A stretch of 64,000 bases of DNA from positions 1,240,001 to 1,304,000 of the forward strand of contig NZ_CP014595.1 in assembly GCF_001687105.1 (NCBI RefSeq), given 5' to 3'. Both the position numbers and the translations under genes were made by a program. Under the pieces are notes generated by a model. That model searched no databases, was not told where the DNA came from, and was given only the letters and a program-made list of their open reading frames with translations. This DNA comes from Salipiger sp. CCB-MM3. Its GTDB lineage: Bacteria; Pseudomonadota; Alphaproteobacteria; Rhodobacterales; Rhodobacteraceae. This document shows, piece after piece, positions 33,820 through 43,075 of the stretch (within the stretch, counting starts at the first letter, position 1; each line of letters starts with the position of its first letter).

Positions 33820-34839
33820 TTAGCGGAACGGCGGGCTGTAGAGCAGGCCACCTTCGGTCCACTGCGCGTTCAGACCGCGCGACAGGCCGATCGGGGTTGC
33901 TTCGCCGATGTTCTTCTCGAAGAGTTCGCCGTAGTTGCCGCCCGCCATGATGGCGCGCTTGGCCCATTCTGCGTCGAGGCCGAGCATCGCGCCCAGTTCA
34001 CCTTCGGTGCCGAGCAGACGGTTGATCTCGGGGTTGTTCGTCGGAGCCGAGGACAGCTCTGCGATGTTTGCCGAGGTCACGCCGTATTCTTCAGCGGCGA
34101 CCAGTGCGTTCAGAGTCCAGCGAGCGATGTCGCCCCACTCGTTGTCGCCGTGGCGAACCAGCGGGCCGAGCGGCTCTTTCGAGATGATTTCCGGCAGGAT
34201 CACGTGATCGGCCGGGTTCTCGAAAGTGGCGCGGGTCGCTGCGAGGCCCGAGGCGTCGGTGGTGTAAACGTCACAGGCGCCAGCCAGATACTGCTGCTGC
34301 GCTTCGGCGTTGGTCTCGATCGGAACCGGCTCGTAGCTGATGTTGTTGGCGCGGAAGAAGTCCGCGAGGTTCAGCTCGGTGGTGGTGCCGGTCTGGATGC
34401 AGACGGTGGCGCCATCGAGTTCTTTCGCCGAGGCGATGCCCAGCGACTTCGGTGCCATGAAGCCCTGACCGTCGTAGTAGTTCACGCCGACGAATTCGAA
34501 CTTCAGGTCGACATCGCGCGAGAAGGTCCAGGTGGTGTTACGCGCCAGAACGTCGATCTCGCCCGAGGCCAGCGCGGTGAAGCGGGTCTGGCCGGTGGTC
34601 TGGGTGAAGGCAACCTTCATCGGGTCGCCCAGAACGGCTGCGGCGAGCGCGCGGCAGTACGCCACGTCGAAACCCTGCCACACGTTGTTTGCATCGGGTG
34701 CCGAGAAACCGGCCAGACCCGTCGACACACCGCACTTCAGCTCCCCGGCCGCTTTCACGTCGTCCAGGGTCGCAGCACCTGCAGCGCCAGCCACGAAGGC
34801 GGCAGCCGTCAGAGCGCCCAGAGTTACGGTTTTTTTCAT
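33820..34839 (-). CDS. aapJ: General L-amino acid ABC transporter, periplasmic binding protein
   Basis: 339 residues. The signal peptide MKKTVTLGALTAAAFVAGAA ends AGA-A. The mature part has family motifs GELKCGVSTGLAGFSAPD and GFDVAYCRALAAAVLGDP, and GTTTELNLADFF. It captures a broad range of L-amino acids for AapQMP. It is first in the operon; the promoter should lie in 34840-34980, where I see no certain -35/-10 pair. Confidence 0.95.
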   Translation of the reverse strand: MKKTVTLGALTAAAFVAGAAGAATLDDVKAAGELKCGVSTGLAGFSAPDANNVWQGFDVAYCRALAAAVLGDPMKVAFTQTTGQTRFTALASGEIDVLARNTTWTFSRDVDLKFEFVGVNYYDGQGFMAPKSLGIASAKELDGATVCIQTGTTTELNLADFFRANNISYEPVPIETNAEAQQQYLAGACDVYTTDASGLAATRATFENPADHVILPEIISKEPLGPLVRHGDNEWGDIARWTLNALVAAEEYGVTSANIAELSSAPTNNPEINRLLGTEGELGAMLGLDAEWAKRAIMAGGNYGELFEKNIGEATPIGLSRGLNAQWTEGGLLYSPPFR

Positions 34840-34980
34840 GTTAACCTCTTCCTGTTGCCCGGCCCCTTGTGGACCGGCTCTTGATCCTTGCTGGATCGGT
34901 TTGTGCAGCCAGGGGCTCCCTCCCTGTGCTGGGGGGAGTTTGGGAGGAAACTTTCGGCAAGGTCAAGCCGGTGCGGCGCG

Positions 34981-35000
34981 AAAAAGGCATGCAAATGCCT
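34981..35000 (-). terminator. Terminator after the ATP12 gene
   Basis: Read leftwards: AGGCAT, loop TTGC, ATGCCT, then TTTTT. It is 36 bases beyond the ATP12 stop codon and closes the crcB-RluC-HAD-ATP12 run. Confidence 0.7.
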
Positions 35001-35035
35001 GCATCTTACGCAACGACTCGGGAAGAGATATACGT

Positions 35036-35749
35036 TTAGGCAGTACCGCAGAGGGCAAAGAAGCGGTGCGCGTGCAGAAAGGCATCGCGTTTGATCTCAG
35101 CGGCTTCCGTGGCCTCTTCGTCCTCGCCCCAGAGTTCCGCCTGAAAGCTCTCGTCCAGTCGCGACAGCGCCCAGATTTCCTCGGCGTCATGCGCCTTGCC
35201 GGTGGCGGCGAATCCCAGCACCAGCGAGCCGGTGAGCGCCACGAGATCGTGGAAGGCGGCCAATTCGAACGGACTGAGCGCATGGGTACGCTCGCGCAGC
35301 ACCCGCAGCGCGGGCTCGGGCTGCGGCGCATGCATCAGCCCCTGCCGCGTTTCGAGCCGCGCGCCAAGCTCGCGCTCGGCCCAATCGAGCAGCGGGTCCC
35401 ATTGCGCCTGTTGGCGCTGGACCAGCACGTCGGGGCTGTCGGCGCGGTAGCACAGCAGATCGCTGTCGCCGTATTCGGCCAGCATGTCCGCCACATCCGC
35501 GTGCTGCGTCGCCACCTTGTCGATGGCACTGTTGGCGGTGCGCGTGAACGGCATGGTGGTGGGGGCGATCTTTTCGTCCTGCGCGCGCCATTCCTCGGCC
35601 ATGGCCTCGGCGATGGCGCGGCTCGGCACCACCAGTGCGGCCTTGCCCGGCGTGCGCAGCGGGCGCCCGTCGAGATGCACAGAGAAACCGCCCTCGGCCT
35701 CTTCGACCGTGGCGTCCTTATAGAAGCGGCGGGGGGCCCATTCGCTCAT
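35036..35749 (-). CDS. ATP12 family chaperone
   Basis: 237 residues. Mitochondrial Atp12 is a chaperone for the F1 ATPase alpha subunit; bacterial homologues are largely limited to Alphaproteobacteria. Diagnostic segments are RFYKDATVEEAEGGFSVHLD, LDGRPLRTPGKAALVVPS, MPFTRTANSAIDKV and DSDLLCYRADSP. The gene overlaps the HAD gene upstream by four bases, so it is cotranscribed with HAD and RluC. Confidence 0.92.
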   Translation of the reverse strand: MSEWAPRRFYKDATVEEAEGGFSVHLDGRPLRTPGKAALVVPSRAIAEAMAEEWRAQDEKIAPTTMPFTRTANSAIDKVATQHADVADMLAEYGDSDLLCYRADSPDVLVQRQQAQWDPLLDWAERELGARLETRQGLMHAPQPEPALRVLRERTHALSPFELAAFHDLVALTGSLVLGFAATGKAHDAEEIWALSRLDESFQAELWGEDEEATEAAEIKRDAFLHAHRFFALCGTA

Positions 35750-36423
35750 GCGGCTTGGCTCCAGAGTTGGTCCAGCAGCGCCGGAAGCGCGCGGATATCG
35801 TCGATGATGCTGCGCGCCGAGGCAAGGCGCGCGCGGTCGTGATAGCCCCAGCTGACGCCGATCCCGTGGATCCCGGCGGCGGCGGCCATATCCATATCAA
35901 AGCTCGTGTCGCCCAGCATCACCGCGTCGCGGGCATCCACGCCGGCTTCGGCGAGCGCGGCCTGCAGCATGGCCGGATGCGGCTTCGACGGGTGATCGTC
36001 AGCGCACTGCTGGGTGACAAAGAGGCTGCGGATGCCGTGCCCGTCGACCAGCTTGTCGAGCCCGCGGCGCGACTTGCCGGTGGCGATGCCAAGCAGCCAT
36101 TCGGGCCGCGCGTGCAGCGCCTCCAGCATCTCGCGCACATGCGGATAGAGCGGCGAGCTGACCGGCGTGCCCGATTGCGCGCGCAGGCGCATGTAGGTCG
36201 TCTTGTAGCCCTCGACCATCGCCTCGACGGTGCGCGCATCGGCCTGCGGTGCCAATTGCGCCACGGCCACCGGCAGCGACAGGCCGACAATGCCGAGAAT
36301 CTCTTCGCGACTCGGCGTCTCGATCCCGACCTCGGCAAAGGCGCCGCGCATCGACGCGAGAATATCCGCCTGACTGTCGACCAGCGTGCCGTCGACATCG
36401 AAGATGATCAGTTTCAGGTCCAT
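35746..36423 (-). CDS. HAD family hydrolase (phosphoglycolate phosphatase-like)
   Basis: 225 residues. HAD motif I is IIFDVDGTLVDSQ, motif II lies in LLGIATGKSRRG, motif III is the Lys of DDHPSKPHPAML, and motif IV is MLGDTSFDMDMA. The cap-domain type and overall form resemble Gph or PPi-type phosphatases; the substrate cannot be assigned. It lies three bases downstream of the RluC gene and overlaps the ATP12 gene. Confidence 0.88.
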   Translation of the reverse strand: MDLKLIIFDVDGTLVDSQADILASMRGAFAEVGIETPSREEILGIVGLSLPVAVAQLAPQADARTVEAMVEGYKTTYMRLRAQSGTPVSSPLYPHVREMLEALHARPEWLLGIATGKSRRGLDKLVDGHGIRSLFVTQQCADDHPSKPHPAMLQAALAEAGVDARDAVMLGDTSFDMDMAAAAGIHGIGVSWGYHDRARLASARSIIDDIRALPALLDQLWSQAA

Positions 36424-36426
36424 CGC

Positions 36427-37476
36427 TCAGTGCAGCTCTTCGAAGGGATCGTCCGCCGCCAGATCCTCGGTCCAGCCGAAGGTCTCCCAGCTTTGCGTCA
36501 TATGCTCGGGCAGCGGCGCAGTGACGGTGACCGGCTTCTTGGTCACCGGGTGCAGGAAGGTCATCGAGCGGGCGTGCAGATGCAGCTTCTTCGAGATGAT
36601 GCCGCCAAGTTGCGCGCCCCAGCCATCGCCAAGGTTTTCCTGACCGGAGCCGCCGTATTTGCCATCGCCGATGATCGGATGGCCGATCTCGGCCATATGC
36701 GCGCGCAGCTGGTGGGTGCGCCCGGTCACGGGCTCCATCGCCACCCAGCTTGCCCGCCCCGCAACACGGTAGAGCGTGGCATAGAGCGTATGGGCGCGCT
36801 TGGCGCCGGGGGTGCTGTCGATCTCGCGCGGGTGGATGGCGCGCATCTTCTCGCCCTCGCCGCCCTTGCCGTGGCCGCCAGCCTTCACCAGCCCGTATTT
36901 GATCTCGCCAAGGTAGGGCGTCGGCACACCGGCCACCAGCGCCCAGTAGATCTTGCGCGTTTCCTTGTGGCGGATCGCGGCGGTGAGCGCCTGCGCCATC
37001 TCGCGGGTGCGCGCCAGCAGCAGCACGCCCGAGGTGTCCTTGTCGAGCCGGTGCACAAGGCGCGGCTTTTCTTCGAAGCCGAACTTCAGCGCCTCGGCCA
37101 GCCCGTCCACATGGCGTGTCTGCTTGCTGCCGCCCTGCGTCGGCATCCCCGGCGGCTTGTTCAGGGCGATGATGTGATCGTCCTTCCACAGCACGCAGGA
37201 CTGGATCAGCTTGCTGTCGGCCTCTGAGACCTTGGGCTTTGCCGGGGCGGTCTTGGCCATTTCCTCGGGCTCGGGCAGCGGCGGCACGCGCACCTGATTG
37301 CCCACCGCGAGGCGGGTCGACGCTTTCACCCGGCCACCATCCACGCGAATCTCGCCCTTGCGGCACATCTTCTCGATGCGGCCCTGCGGCACATGCGGGA
37401 AGTGGCGCTTCATCCAGCGGTCGAGGCGCTGATCGCCATCGCCCGGCCCCACGGTCACGGTCTGTACTCGGCTCAT
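36427..37476 (-). CDS. rluC: RluC/RluD family 23S rRNA pseudouridine synthase
   Basis: 349 residues. An S4 domain (DQRLDRWMKRHFPHVPQGRI) is followed by the catalytic domain with the nucleophile Asp in RLVHRLDKDTSGVLLLARTR and the C-terminal motif GRTHQLRAHMAEIGHPIIGD. RluC makes pseudouridines 955, 2504 and 2580 in E. coli 23S rRNA. The GKGGEGEK segment is a small lineage insertion. The gene overlaps crcB upstream by four bases. Confidence 0.9.
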   Translation of the reverse strand: MSRVQTVTVGPGDGDQRLDRWMKRHFPHVPQGRIEKMCRKGEIRVDGGRVKASTRLAVGNQVRVPPLPEPEEMAKTAPAKPKVSEADSKLIQSCVLWKDDHIIALNKPPGMPTQGGSKQTRHVDGLAEALKFGFEEKPRLVHRLDKDTSGVLLLARTREMAQALTAAIRHKETRKIYWALVAGVPTPYLGEIKYGLVKAGGHGKGGEGEKMRAIHPREIDSTPGAKRAHTLYATLYRVAGRASWVAMEPVTGRTHQLRAHMAEIGHPIIGDGKYGGSGQENLGDGWGAQLGGIISKKLHLHARSMTFLHPVTKKPVTVTAPLPEHMTQSWETFGWTEDLAADDPFEELH

Positions 37477-37850
37477 GCGAAGAAACTCCTGGTCAGCAGC
37501 AGCCCGGCAAAGAGCGCGGCAAGAGAGACGGCCACCGAGGCCGCCACGTAAATGCCTGAAAGCGCGATATCTCCGCGCTCGTAAAGCGTTGCGAAGTCAA
37601 GGGAAAACGCGGAAAACGTGGTAAAGCCTCCAAGCACGCCGGTCATCAGGAAGGGCGCGAAACGGTTGGCCGAAAGATTGCCCAGCAGCACCACGATGAC
37701 GCCCATGGCGAAGGAGCCGACGATGTTCACCGTCAGCGTGCCCCATGGGAATCCCTTGCCAAGCAGGCGCGCCATGGCAAGCCCGGTGAGATAGCGCCCG
37801 CTGGCACCCAGCGCTCCGCCGAGCGCGACCTGTAAAACCGTGAGGATCAT
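37473..37850 (-). CDS. crcB: Fluoride ion channel CrcB/Fluc
   Basis: 125 residues with four membrane helices. Family motifs: GGALGASGRYL, FPWGTLTVNIVGSFAMG (the channel Asn) and LTGVLGGFTTFSAFSLD with the Phe-box. The channel expels fluoride. I see no recognisable crcB-type fluoride riboswitch in the 150 bases upstream. The gene is four bases into rluC. Confidence 0.93.
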   Translation of the reverse strand: MILTVLQVALGGALGASGRYLTGLAMARLLGKGFPWGTLTVNIVGSFAMGVIVVLLGNLSANRFAPFLMTGVLGGFTTFSAFSLDFATLYERGDIALSGIYVAASVAVSLAALFAGLLLTRSFFA

Positions 37851-37936
37851 GCGCGGGAAATGTCCTGCATGTGGGGAATTGTCAAGTTTCCGGGCCACTG
37901 CGCATAGAAGGGCGCGCTGCCGCTGCCCGGCAGGAA

Positions 37937-38000
37937 GAGGGGGCCCTGCCCCCTCGGCGCTGCGCGCCTCACCCCCGGGATATTTGCGCCAAGAGGAAGA
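37937..38000 (+). repeat. 64-nt double-hairpin repeat, copy 1
   Basis: First hairpin GAGGGGGC / GCCCCCTC (3-base loop), second GGCGC / GCGCC (loop TGC), then TCACCCCCGGGATATTTG and a purine-rich end AAGAGGAAGA. The copy ends one base before the rarA stop codon. Copies 2 and 3 are at 41819 and 58278. Confidence 0.8.
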
Positions 38001-39317
38001 TCAGGGATTTCGCTCGCGGCGCAGCTTTTCGAAATAGTCGACGCGCTTTTTCAGGTCGCGCTCGAAGCCGCGCTCGACCGGCGCGTAGTAGCTGCCGCGG
38101 TCCATCGCCTCGGGGAAGTAGTCCTGCCCCGAAAAGCCATCGTCGGCGTCATGGTCATAGGCGTAACCGCTGCCATAGCCCTGATCCTTCATCATCGCGG
38201 TCGGCGCGTTGAGGATATGCTTGGGCGGCATCAGCGAACCGGTGCGCTTGGCGGCGCTTCTGGCGGCCTTATAGGCCACATAGGCGGCATTGGATTTCGG
38301 GGCCAGCGCGAGGTAGATCACCGCCTGCGCCAGCGCCAGTTCGCCCTCGGGGCTGCCCAGCCGCTCATAGGTCTGCCAGCTGTCGATGCAGATCGCCTGC
38401 GCCTGCGGATCGGCCAGACCGATGTCCTCGACGGCCATACGGGTCAGGCGCCGGGCAAGAAAGCGCGGGTCCTCGCCGCCCTCCAGCATCCGCGCGAACC
38501 AGTAGAGCGCGGCATCCGGGTCCGAGCCGCGCACCGCCTTATGCAGCGCCGAAATGAGGTTGTAATGGCCATCGCCGCTCTTGTCGTATTGCGCGGCGCG
38601 GCGCATCAGCCGGGCCGAGAGCGCCTCGGGGGCCAGCGGCGCGTCGACCTTCCACGCCATGATCTGCTCGATGAGGTTGAGCAGCGCGCGGCCATCGCCA
38701 TCGGCCATCTCGAGGAGCGCCTCACGGGCGGCGGCATCGAGCGGCAGGCTGCGGCCCAGTTCCCGCTCGGCGCGCTGCGCGAGGCTTTCGAGATCGGCAT
38801 GGCCCAGCCGCTCGAGCACCAGCACCTGCGCGCGCGACAGCAGAGCCGCATTGAGCTCGAAGCTTGGGTTCTCGGTGGTGGCCCCCACAAGTAGGATGGT
38901 GCCATCTTCCATATGCGGCAGGAAGCCGTCCTGCTGCGCCTTGTTGAACCGGTGAATCTCGTCAACGAAGAGCAGCGTGCCCTGCCCGTTGGCGTGGCGG
39001 TGGCGCGCCGCCTCGAACACTTTGCGCAACTCGGGCACGCCGCTGAAGATCGCGCTGATCTGCACGAAATGCAGGTCCGTGGCATCGGCCAGCAGCCGCG
39101 CGATGGTGGTCTTGCCCACCCCCGGCGGCCCCCAGAAGATCAGGCTGGAGAGCGCCCCCGACGCCAGCATCACGCCAAGCGGCGCTTCGTGGCCGAGCAC
39201 CTGTTGCTGGCCGATCACCTCGCCCAGCGCCTTGGGGCGCAGGCGGTCCGCCAGCGGGCGCGGGCCGGACTGTGCGGGCGTCGCAGCCCCGGAGGGGTCG
39301 TCGAATAGATCGGCCAT
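38001..39317 (-). CDS. rarA: Replication-associated recombination protein A (MgsA)
   Basis: 438 residues. RarA is an AAA+ ATPase related to clamp loaders that acts at stalled replication forks. Walker A is FWGPPGVGKTTIARLLA, Walker B LLFVDEIHRFNKAQQD, sensor 1 GATTENPSFELNAALLSR. The C-terminal domain contains DPDAALYWFARMLEGGEDPR and NAPTAMMKDQGYGSGYAYDH. It is 42 bases downstream of the Deg protease gene. Confidence 0.95.
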   Translation of the reverse strand: MADLFDDPSGAATPAQSGPRPLADRLRPKALGEVIGQQQVLGHEAPLGVMLASGALSSLIFWGPPGVGKTTIARLLADATDLHFVQISAIFSGVPELRKVFEAARHRHANGQGTLLFVDEIHRFNKAQQDGFLPHMEDGTILLVGATTENPSFELNAALLSRAQVLVLERLGHADLESLAQRAERELGRSLPLDAAAREALLEMADGDGRALLNLIEQIMAWKVDAPLAPEALSARLMRRAAQYDKSGDGHYNLISALHKAVRGSDPDAALYWFARMLEGGEDPRFLARRLTRMAVEDIGLADPQAQAICIDSWQTYERLGSPEGELALAQAVIYLALAPKSNAAYVAYKAARSAAKRTGSLMPPKHILNAPTAMMKDQGYGSGYAYDHDADDGFSGQDYFPEAMDRGSYYAPVERGFERDLKKRVDYFEKLRRERNP

Positions 39318-39359
39318 CTGTGTCAGCCCCTCCCATGGCCCTGTTCAGCTTTTGCCGCG

Positions 39360-40760
39360 TCAGGCCCTGAAGCGCAGCGAGATGCGGCCATTGCCGCGCT
39401 GCGCGTCGATCTGGATGCGCGGCGCCGCGTCTTTCAGCAGACCGTCCACATCGCCGGGCAGCGCGATCTGATGGCCGTTCACCGCCCGCAGCAGATCCCC
39501 GCGCTGCAGGCCGATCCGCGCGCCCCATGGGCCGGGATCGACCACCACGACGCCGTCGCTCCCCGCAAGCGGCAGGCCAAGCTCGGTCTGCACCGCCGGG
39601 TTCAGCCGTGCCAGCGTCAGCCCCGGCAGCACCGCCCGCTCGTCCAGCGTGACGCGCTGCTGCGGCGGCTCGTCGGGCGCGGCGATCATCGCGACCTTGG
39701 CTTCTTTCTGCGCACCGTTATGAAGATAGGTGATCTGCGCCTTATGGCCCAGCCCTGTCACCGACATGCGGTAGAGCATCTCTGCCGGCGTGTTCACCGG
39801 CTGGTCGTCGACCTCCAGCACCACATCCCCCACGTCGAGCCCGGCCTTGGCGAAGGGGCTGGCCTCATGCAGCTCCGAGATCAGCACACCGCCGGGCAGC
39901 CCCATGCCAAGGCTTTCCGACAGATCCGCATCCACGCTCTGCCCGGTCATCCCGGCCCAAGGACGCTCGAAGGAGGTGTTGCCCGCTTCCGCCTGTTCGA
40001 CGAATTGGCTCACCAGCGCCGAGGGGATGGCGAAGCCGATGCCGTTCGATCCGCCTGAGCGGGTGAGGATCGAGGTATTCACGCCAATGAGCTGGCCTTT
40101 CACGTCGATCAGCGCACCGCCGGAGTTGCCCGGGTTGATCGGCGCATCAGTCTGGATGAAATAGCCGCGCGCATTGCCGGTGGCGGTGCCCGAGCGGGCG
40201 AGGCCCGACACGATGCCCGAGCTGACGGTCTGCCCCACGCCGAAAGGGTTGCCGATGGCCAGCGCCAGTTCGCCCACCTCGACGGAATCGCTGTCGCGCA
40301 GCGGCAGGAAGGGCATGCCCTTGGCGCCGTCGAGCTTCAGAATCGCCAGATCGGCTTCCTCGTCGGCCAGCAGCACCTCTGCGTCATATTCGGCGCCATT
40401 GTTGAGCACCACGCGGATGTCGGTCGCCTGCCCCACCACGTGGTAATTCGACACGACGATGCCGTCCGCCGACAGGATCACCCCCGAGCCCAGCGAGTTC
40501 TGCACCCGTGGCCGCCCTCGGAAATCGCTGAACAGGTTGCCGAAGAGCGGATCGCCCGCGAAGGGGCTTCGCGCCTCGACCACGCGGCTGGCGTAGATAT
40601 TGACCACCGCCGGGGTCGCCTTTTTCACCAGCGGCACGAAGGAAAGGGAAATCTCCGCCTTGCTCTGCGGCACCCTGGTCTTGGCCGGGGTTTCGGCAAG
40701 CGCCGGCACGGCTGTGAGGGCAAGGCTGAGGGCGGGAACGATCAGGATGTTTCGCAGCAT
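39360..40760 (-). CDS. Deg/HtrA family periplasmic serine protease
   Basis: 466 residues from the ATG at 40760, preceded by GGAGGA; a signal peptide (MLRNILIVPALSLALTAVPALA) follows. The catalytic triad is visible: His in VSNYHVVG, Asp in EEADLAILKL and Ser in NPGNSGGAL. Two PDZ domains follow (about residues 255-345 and 360-455), with VLISELHEASPFAKAGLDVGD typical of the first. It is a Do-type envelope quality-control protease and chaperone. Whether it is DegP or DegQ cannot be decided. Confidence 0.93.
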   Translation of the reverse strand: MLRNILIVPALSLALTAVPALAETPAKTRVPQSKAEISLSFVPLVKKATPAVVNIYASRVVEARSPFAGDPLFGNLFSDFRGRPRVQNSLGSGVILSADGIVVSNYHVVGQATDIRVVLNNGAEYDAEVLLADEEADLAILKLDGAKGMPFLPLRDSDSVEVGELALAIGNPFGVGQTVSSGIVSGLARSGTATGNARGYFIQTDAPINPGNSGGALIDVKGQLIGVNTSILTRSGGSNGIGFAIPSALVSQFVEQAEAGNTSFERPWAGMTGQSVDADLSESLGMGLPGGVLISELHEASPFAKAGLDVGDVVLEVDDQPVNTPAEMLYRMSVTGLGHKAQITYLHNGAQKEAKVAMIAAPDEPPQQRVTLDERAVLPGLTLARLNPAVQTELGLPLAGSDGVVVVDPGPWGARIGLQRGDLLRAVNGHQIALPGDVDGLLKDAAPRIQIDAQRGNGRISLRFRA

Positions 40761-40941
40761 GTAGCGGTCCTCCAGTACCTCTTGGGATATGTCGGGCGGA
40801 TCTTTGGAATGCAAGTCACGCCCCGGTGCGCGACCCGTGCGCTTTGCGTGTGCGAGGCGCGGCCAAGACCGGAGCTGCTAAGACTGGAAATGCCGCGCGC
40901 GCCGTGTCAGAAGCCGCCGCGTCAGTCATTGGAGTGCCCTC

Positions 40942-41808
40942 ATGCAGATCGTCTCGCTCATCGCCCGCCCCGGCACGCTCGATACCGCGCTGGTCGACAG
41001 CCTGCGCAACGCCTTCGGCGGCGGCCCCGTCACCGTGCTGTCGGATGGCGAAGCGGCGGAATTCCCGATCGAGACCGCGCCCGGCAACTTCGAAGAGGTG
41101 CGCGCCTCGCTCGCCGATCAGGCAGACGTGAACCTGCTGCCGGGCGAAGGCCGCCGCAAGAAGATGCTGCTGGCGGATATGGACAGCACGATGATCCAGC
41201 AGGAATGCATCGACGAGCTGGCCGAGGAAGCCGGCGTCGGCGCGCATGTGAAAGAGATCACCGCGCGGGCGATGAACGGCGAGCTCGACTTCGAAGGCGC
41301 GCTGACCGAGCGGGTGGCGCTGCTGAAGGGCCTGTCGGAGAGCGTCATCAACAAGGTGCTCGAGACCCGCATCACGCTGATGCCGGGCGGCCCTGCCCTC
41401 GTGGCGACGATGAAGGCCAACGGTGCCTATGCGGCGCTGGTCTCGGGCGGGTTCACCGCCTTCACCGGCAAGGTGGCGGCGCAGGTTGGCTTCGACGAGG
41501 ACCGCGCCAACACGCTGCTGGTCGAGGACGGCAAGCTCACCGGCATCCCGGCACGGCCCATCCTCGGGCGCGAGGCGAAGGTGCAGGCGCTGGAAGAGAT
41601 CACCGCGCGGCTCGGCATCACCGAGGCCGACGTGCTCGCTGTGGGCGACGGCGCGAATGATCTGGGGATGCTGGGCCGCGCCGGGTTTGGCGTCGCGCTG
41701 CATGCCAAACCCTCGGTGCAGGCGGAATGCGCGCTGCGGGTGAACCTTGGCGATCTGACCGCGCTGCTGTTCCTGCAGGGCTACGCCCGCGAAGAGTTCG
41801 CGGGCTGA
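40942..41808 (+). CDS. serB: Phosphoserine phosphatase
   Basis: 288 residues with GGAGTGCCCTC before the ATG. SerB catalyses the last step of serine biosynthesis. An N-terminal ACT-like region (1-70) is followed by the HAD domain: motif I LADMDSTMIQQECIDELA, motif II LVSGGFTAFTG, motif III Lys near LGREAKVQAL, motif IV AVGDGANDLGML. It is divergent from the Deg protease gene. Confidence 0.95.
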   Translation: MQIVSLIARPGTLDTALVDSLRNAFGGGPVTVLSDGEAAEFPIETAPGNFEEVRASLADQADVNLLPGEGRRKKMLLADMDSTMIQQECIDELAEEAGVGAHVKEITARAMNGELDFEGALTERVALLKGLSESVINKVLETRITLMPGGPALVATMKANGAYAALVSGGFTAFTGKVAAQVGFDEDRANTLLVEDGKLTGIPARPILGREAKVQALEEITARLGITEADVLAVGDGANDLGMLGRAGFGVALHAKPSVQAECALRVNLGDLTALLFLQGYAREEFAG

Positions 41809-41818
41809 GAGCTGGGAG

Positions 41819-41882
41819 GAGGGGGCGCTGCCCCCTCGCCGCTGCGCGGCTCACCCCCGGCGTATTTTCAAAGAGAAGAAGA
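41819..41882 (+). repeat. 64-nt double-hairpin repeat, copy 2
   Basis: GAGGGGGC/GCCCCCTC (loop GCT), then GCCGC/GCGGC (loop TGC), TCACCCCCGGCGTATTTTC and AAAGAGAAGAAGA. It lies between the convergent serB and asparaginase genes, 10 bases after serB, and probably terminates transcription from one or both sides. Confidence 0.85.
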
Positions 41883-41891
41883 ACCCCGCGG

Positions 41892-42908
41892 TCACGCCGC
41901 GAAGAGCGTGTCCAGCGGCCGGATTTCCCCGGTGAGATGGCCTGCGAAATTGCGCAGCTCGGGGTTGAGGAAGCGGTGCACGTCGGGATGCGCCGGGTCC
42001 GCCACGCCAAGCCGCACCAGCAGCGCGGCCATCACGCATTCCGCCGCGCGCGTGGCGCCGTCGATGATCTTGACCGCAACGCCCAGACCGCGCTCCGGCA
42101 GGATGGCGACGAAATAGCCCTCCGCCCCGGTCTTGATCGCCAGCGGCTCCAGCGCGGCGCGCATGAGCAAGGTGCAGGCGCGGCCTTCCCCCGCCACCAG
42201 ATCGGGATAGGCATACATCGCCTCCACCAGCTGCGCCCCGGCGCGGCTGAGCGTATCGCCGCGCGGCTGCGCGCTGGCGAACCACGCCATGGCCCGCGCC
42301 ATGCCCGCCATCGTGGTGGCGTGGTTGGGGGCCGAGCAGCCGTCGATGCCGAAACAGGGGCTTACCGCGCCGGTCACCTCCTCGAAGGCATCGCGCACCG
42401 CCACCTGCACCGGATGCTCTGGCAGCACATATTCGGGACCGGCCCCCAGATACTGGCTGAGCGTCAGGAAGCCCGCGTGCTTGCCCGAGCAGTTGTTGTG
42501 CAACTGGCAGGGGCTTTCGCCCTCGCGGATCATCTGCAGCTTCAGAGCCTTGTCGCGGCTCGGCTGGGCGCCGCAGCGCAGGTCCGCCTCCGACAGTTCC
42601 AGATCCGCCAGCCACGCTTCGACCGCCGCCACATGGATCGGCGCGCCCTGATGCGAGGCGCAGGCGAGCGCCAGCTGTGGCGGGGTCAGATGCCATGCCT
42701 CGGCGGCCCCCGAGGCGACCAGCGGCAGCGCCTGAATCATTTTCGACGAGGAGCGCGGATAGACCACCGCATCCGGATCGCCCCAAGCGTGTACGATGCC
42801 GCCGGAGGCGTCACAGATCACCGCGTGGCCCATATGCAGGCTTTCCGCGAGCGGCCCGCGACGGACCTCCACCAGAGGTACGGCGGCGGTGATGGGCTCT
42901 TGACGCAT
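41892..42908 (-). CDS. Asparaginase (AnsA/thermolabile type II family)
   Basis: 338 residues from the ATG at 42908 (GAGGA upstream); the ATG at 42941 is an alternative. It belongs to the Rhizobium etli AnsA-type family (PF06089), unrelated to classical asparaginases. Conserved segments: VYPRSSSKMIQALPLV, CASHQGAPIHVAAV, NNCSGKHAGFLTL and GIDGCSAPNHATTM. It hydrolyses asparagine to aspartate and ammonia, supporting use of asparagine as nitrogen source. No transporter is adjacent. Confidence 0.9.
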   Translation of the reverse strand: MRQEPITAAVPLVEVRRGPLAESLHMGHAVICDASGGIVHAWGDPDAVVYPRSSSKMIQALPLVASGAAEAWHLTPPQLALACASHQGAPIHVAAVEAWLADLELSEADLRCGAQPSRDKALKLQMIREGESPCQLHNNCSGKHAGFLTLSQYLGAGPEYVLPEHPVQVAVRDAFEEVTGAVSPCFGIDGCSAPNHATTMAGMARAMAWFASAQPRGDTLSRAGAQLVEAMYAYPDLVAGEGRACTLLMRAALEPLAIKTGAEGYFVAILPERGLGVAVKIIDGATRAAECVMAALLVRLGVADPAHPDVHRFLNPELRNFAGHLTGEIRPLDTLFAA

Positions 42909-43075
42909 GGGGGTCCTCACAAACGAGCGATAATCTGCCATCGGGGCTTTCTCGCCCCGCGTGTTTCGGTCTATTGTCCCGCCGTCGAGCACGAATGGTC
43001 GCGCCGGTCAAGGGACCGGAACAGGTTGGAGGCGCGCCACACATCTAGAGGCAAGCACGGCTGGAGGCTGCAGGT

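Noticed and set aside
37851..37936. Fluoride riboswitch upstream of crcB
   Set aside because: No recognisable conserved core was found in this short leader; the dominant structure there is the 64-nt repeat.
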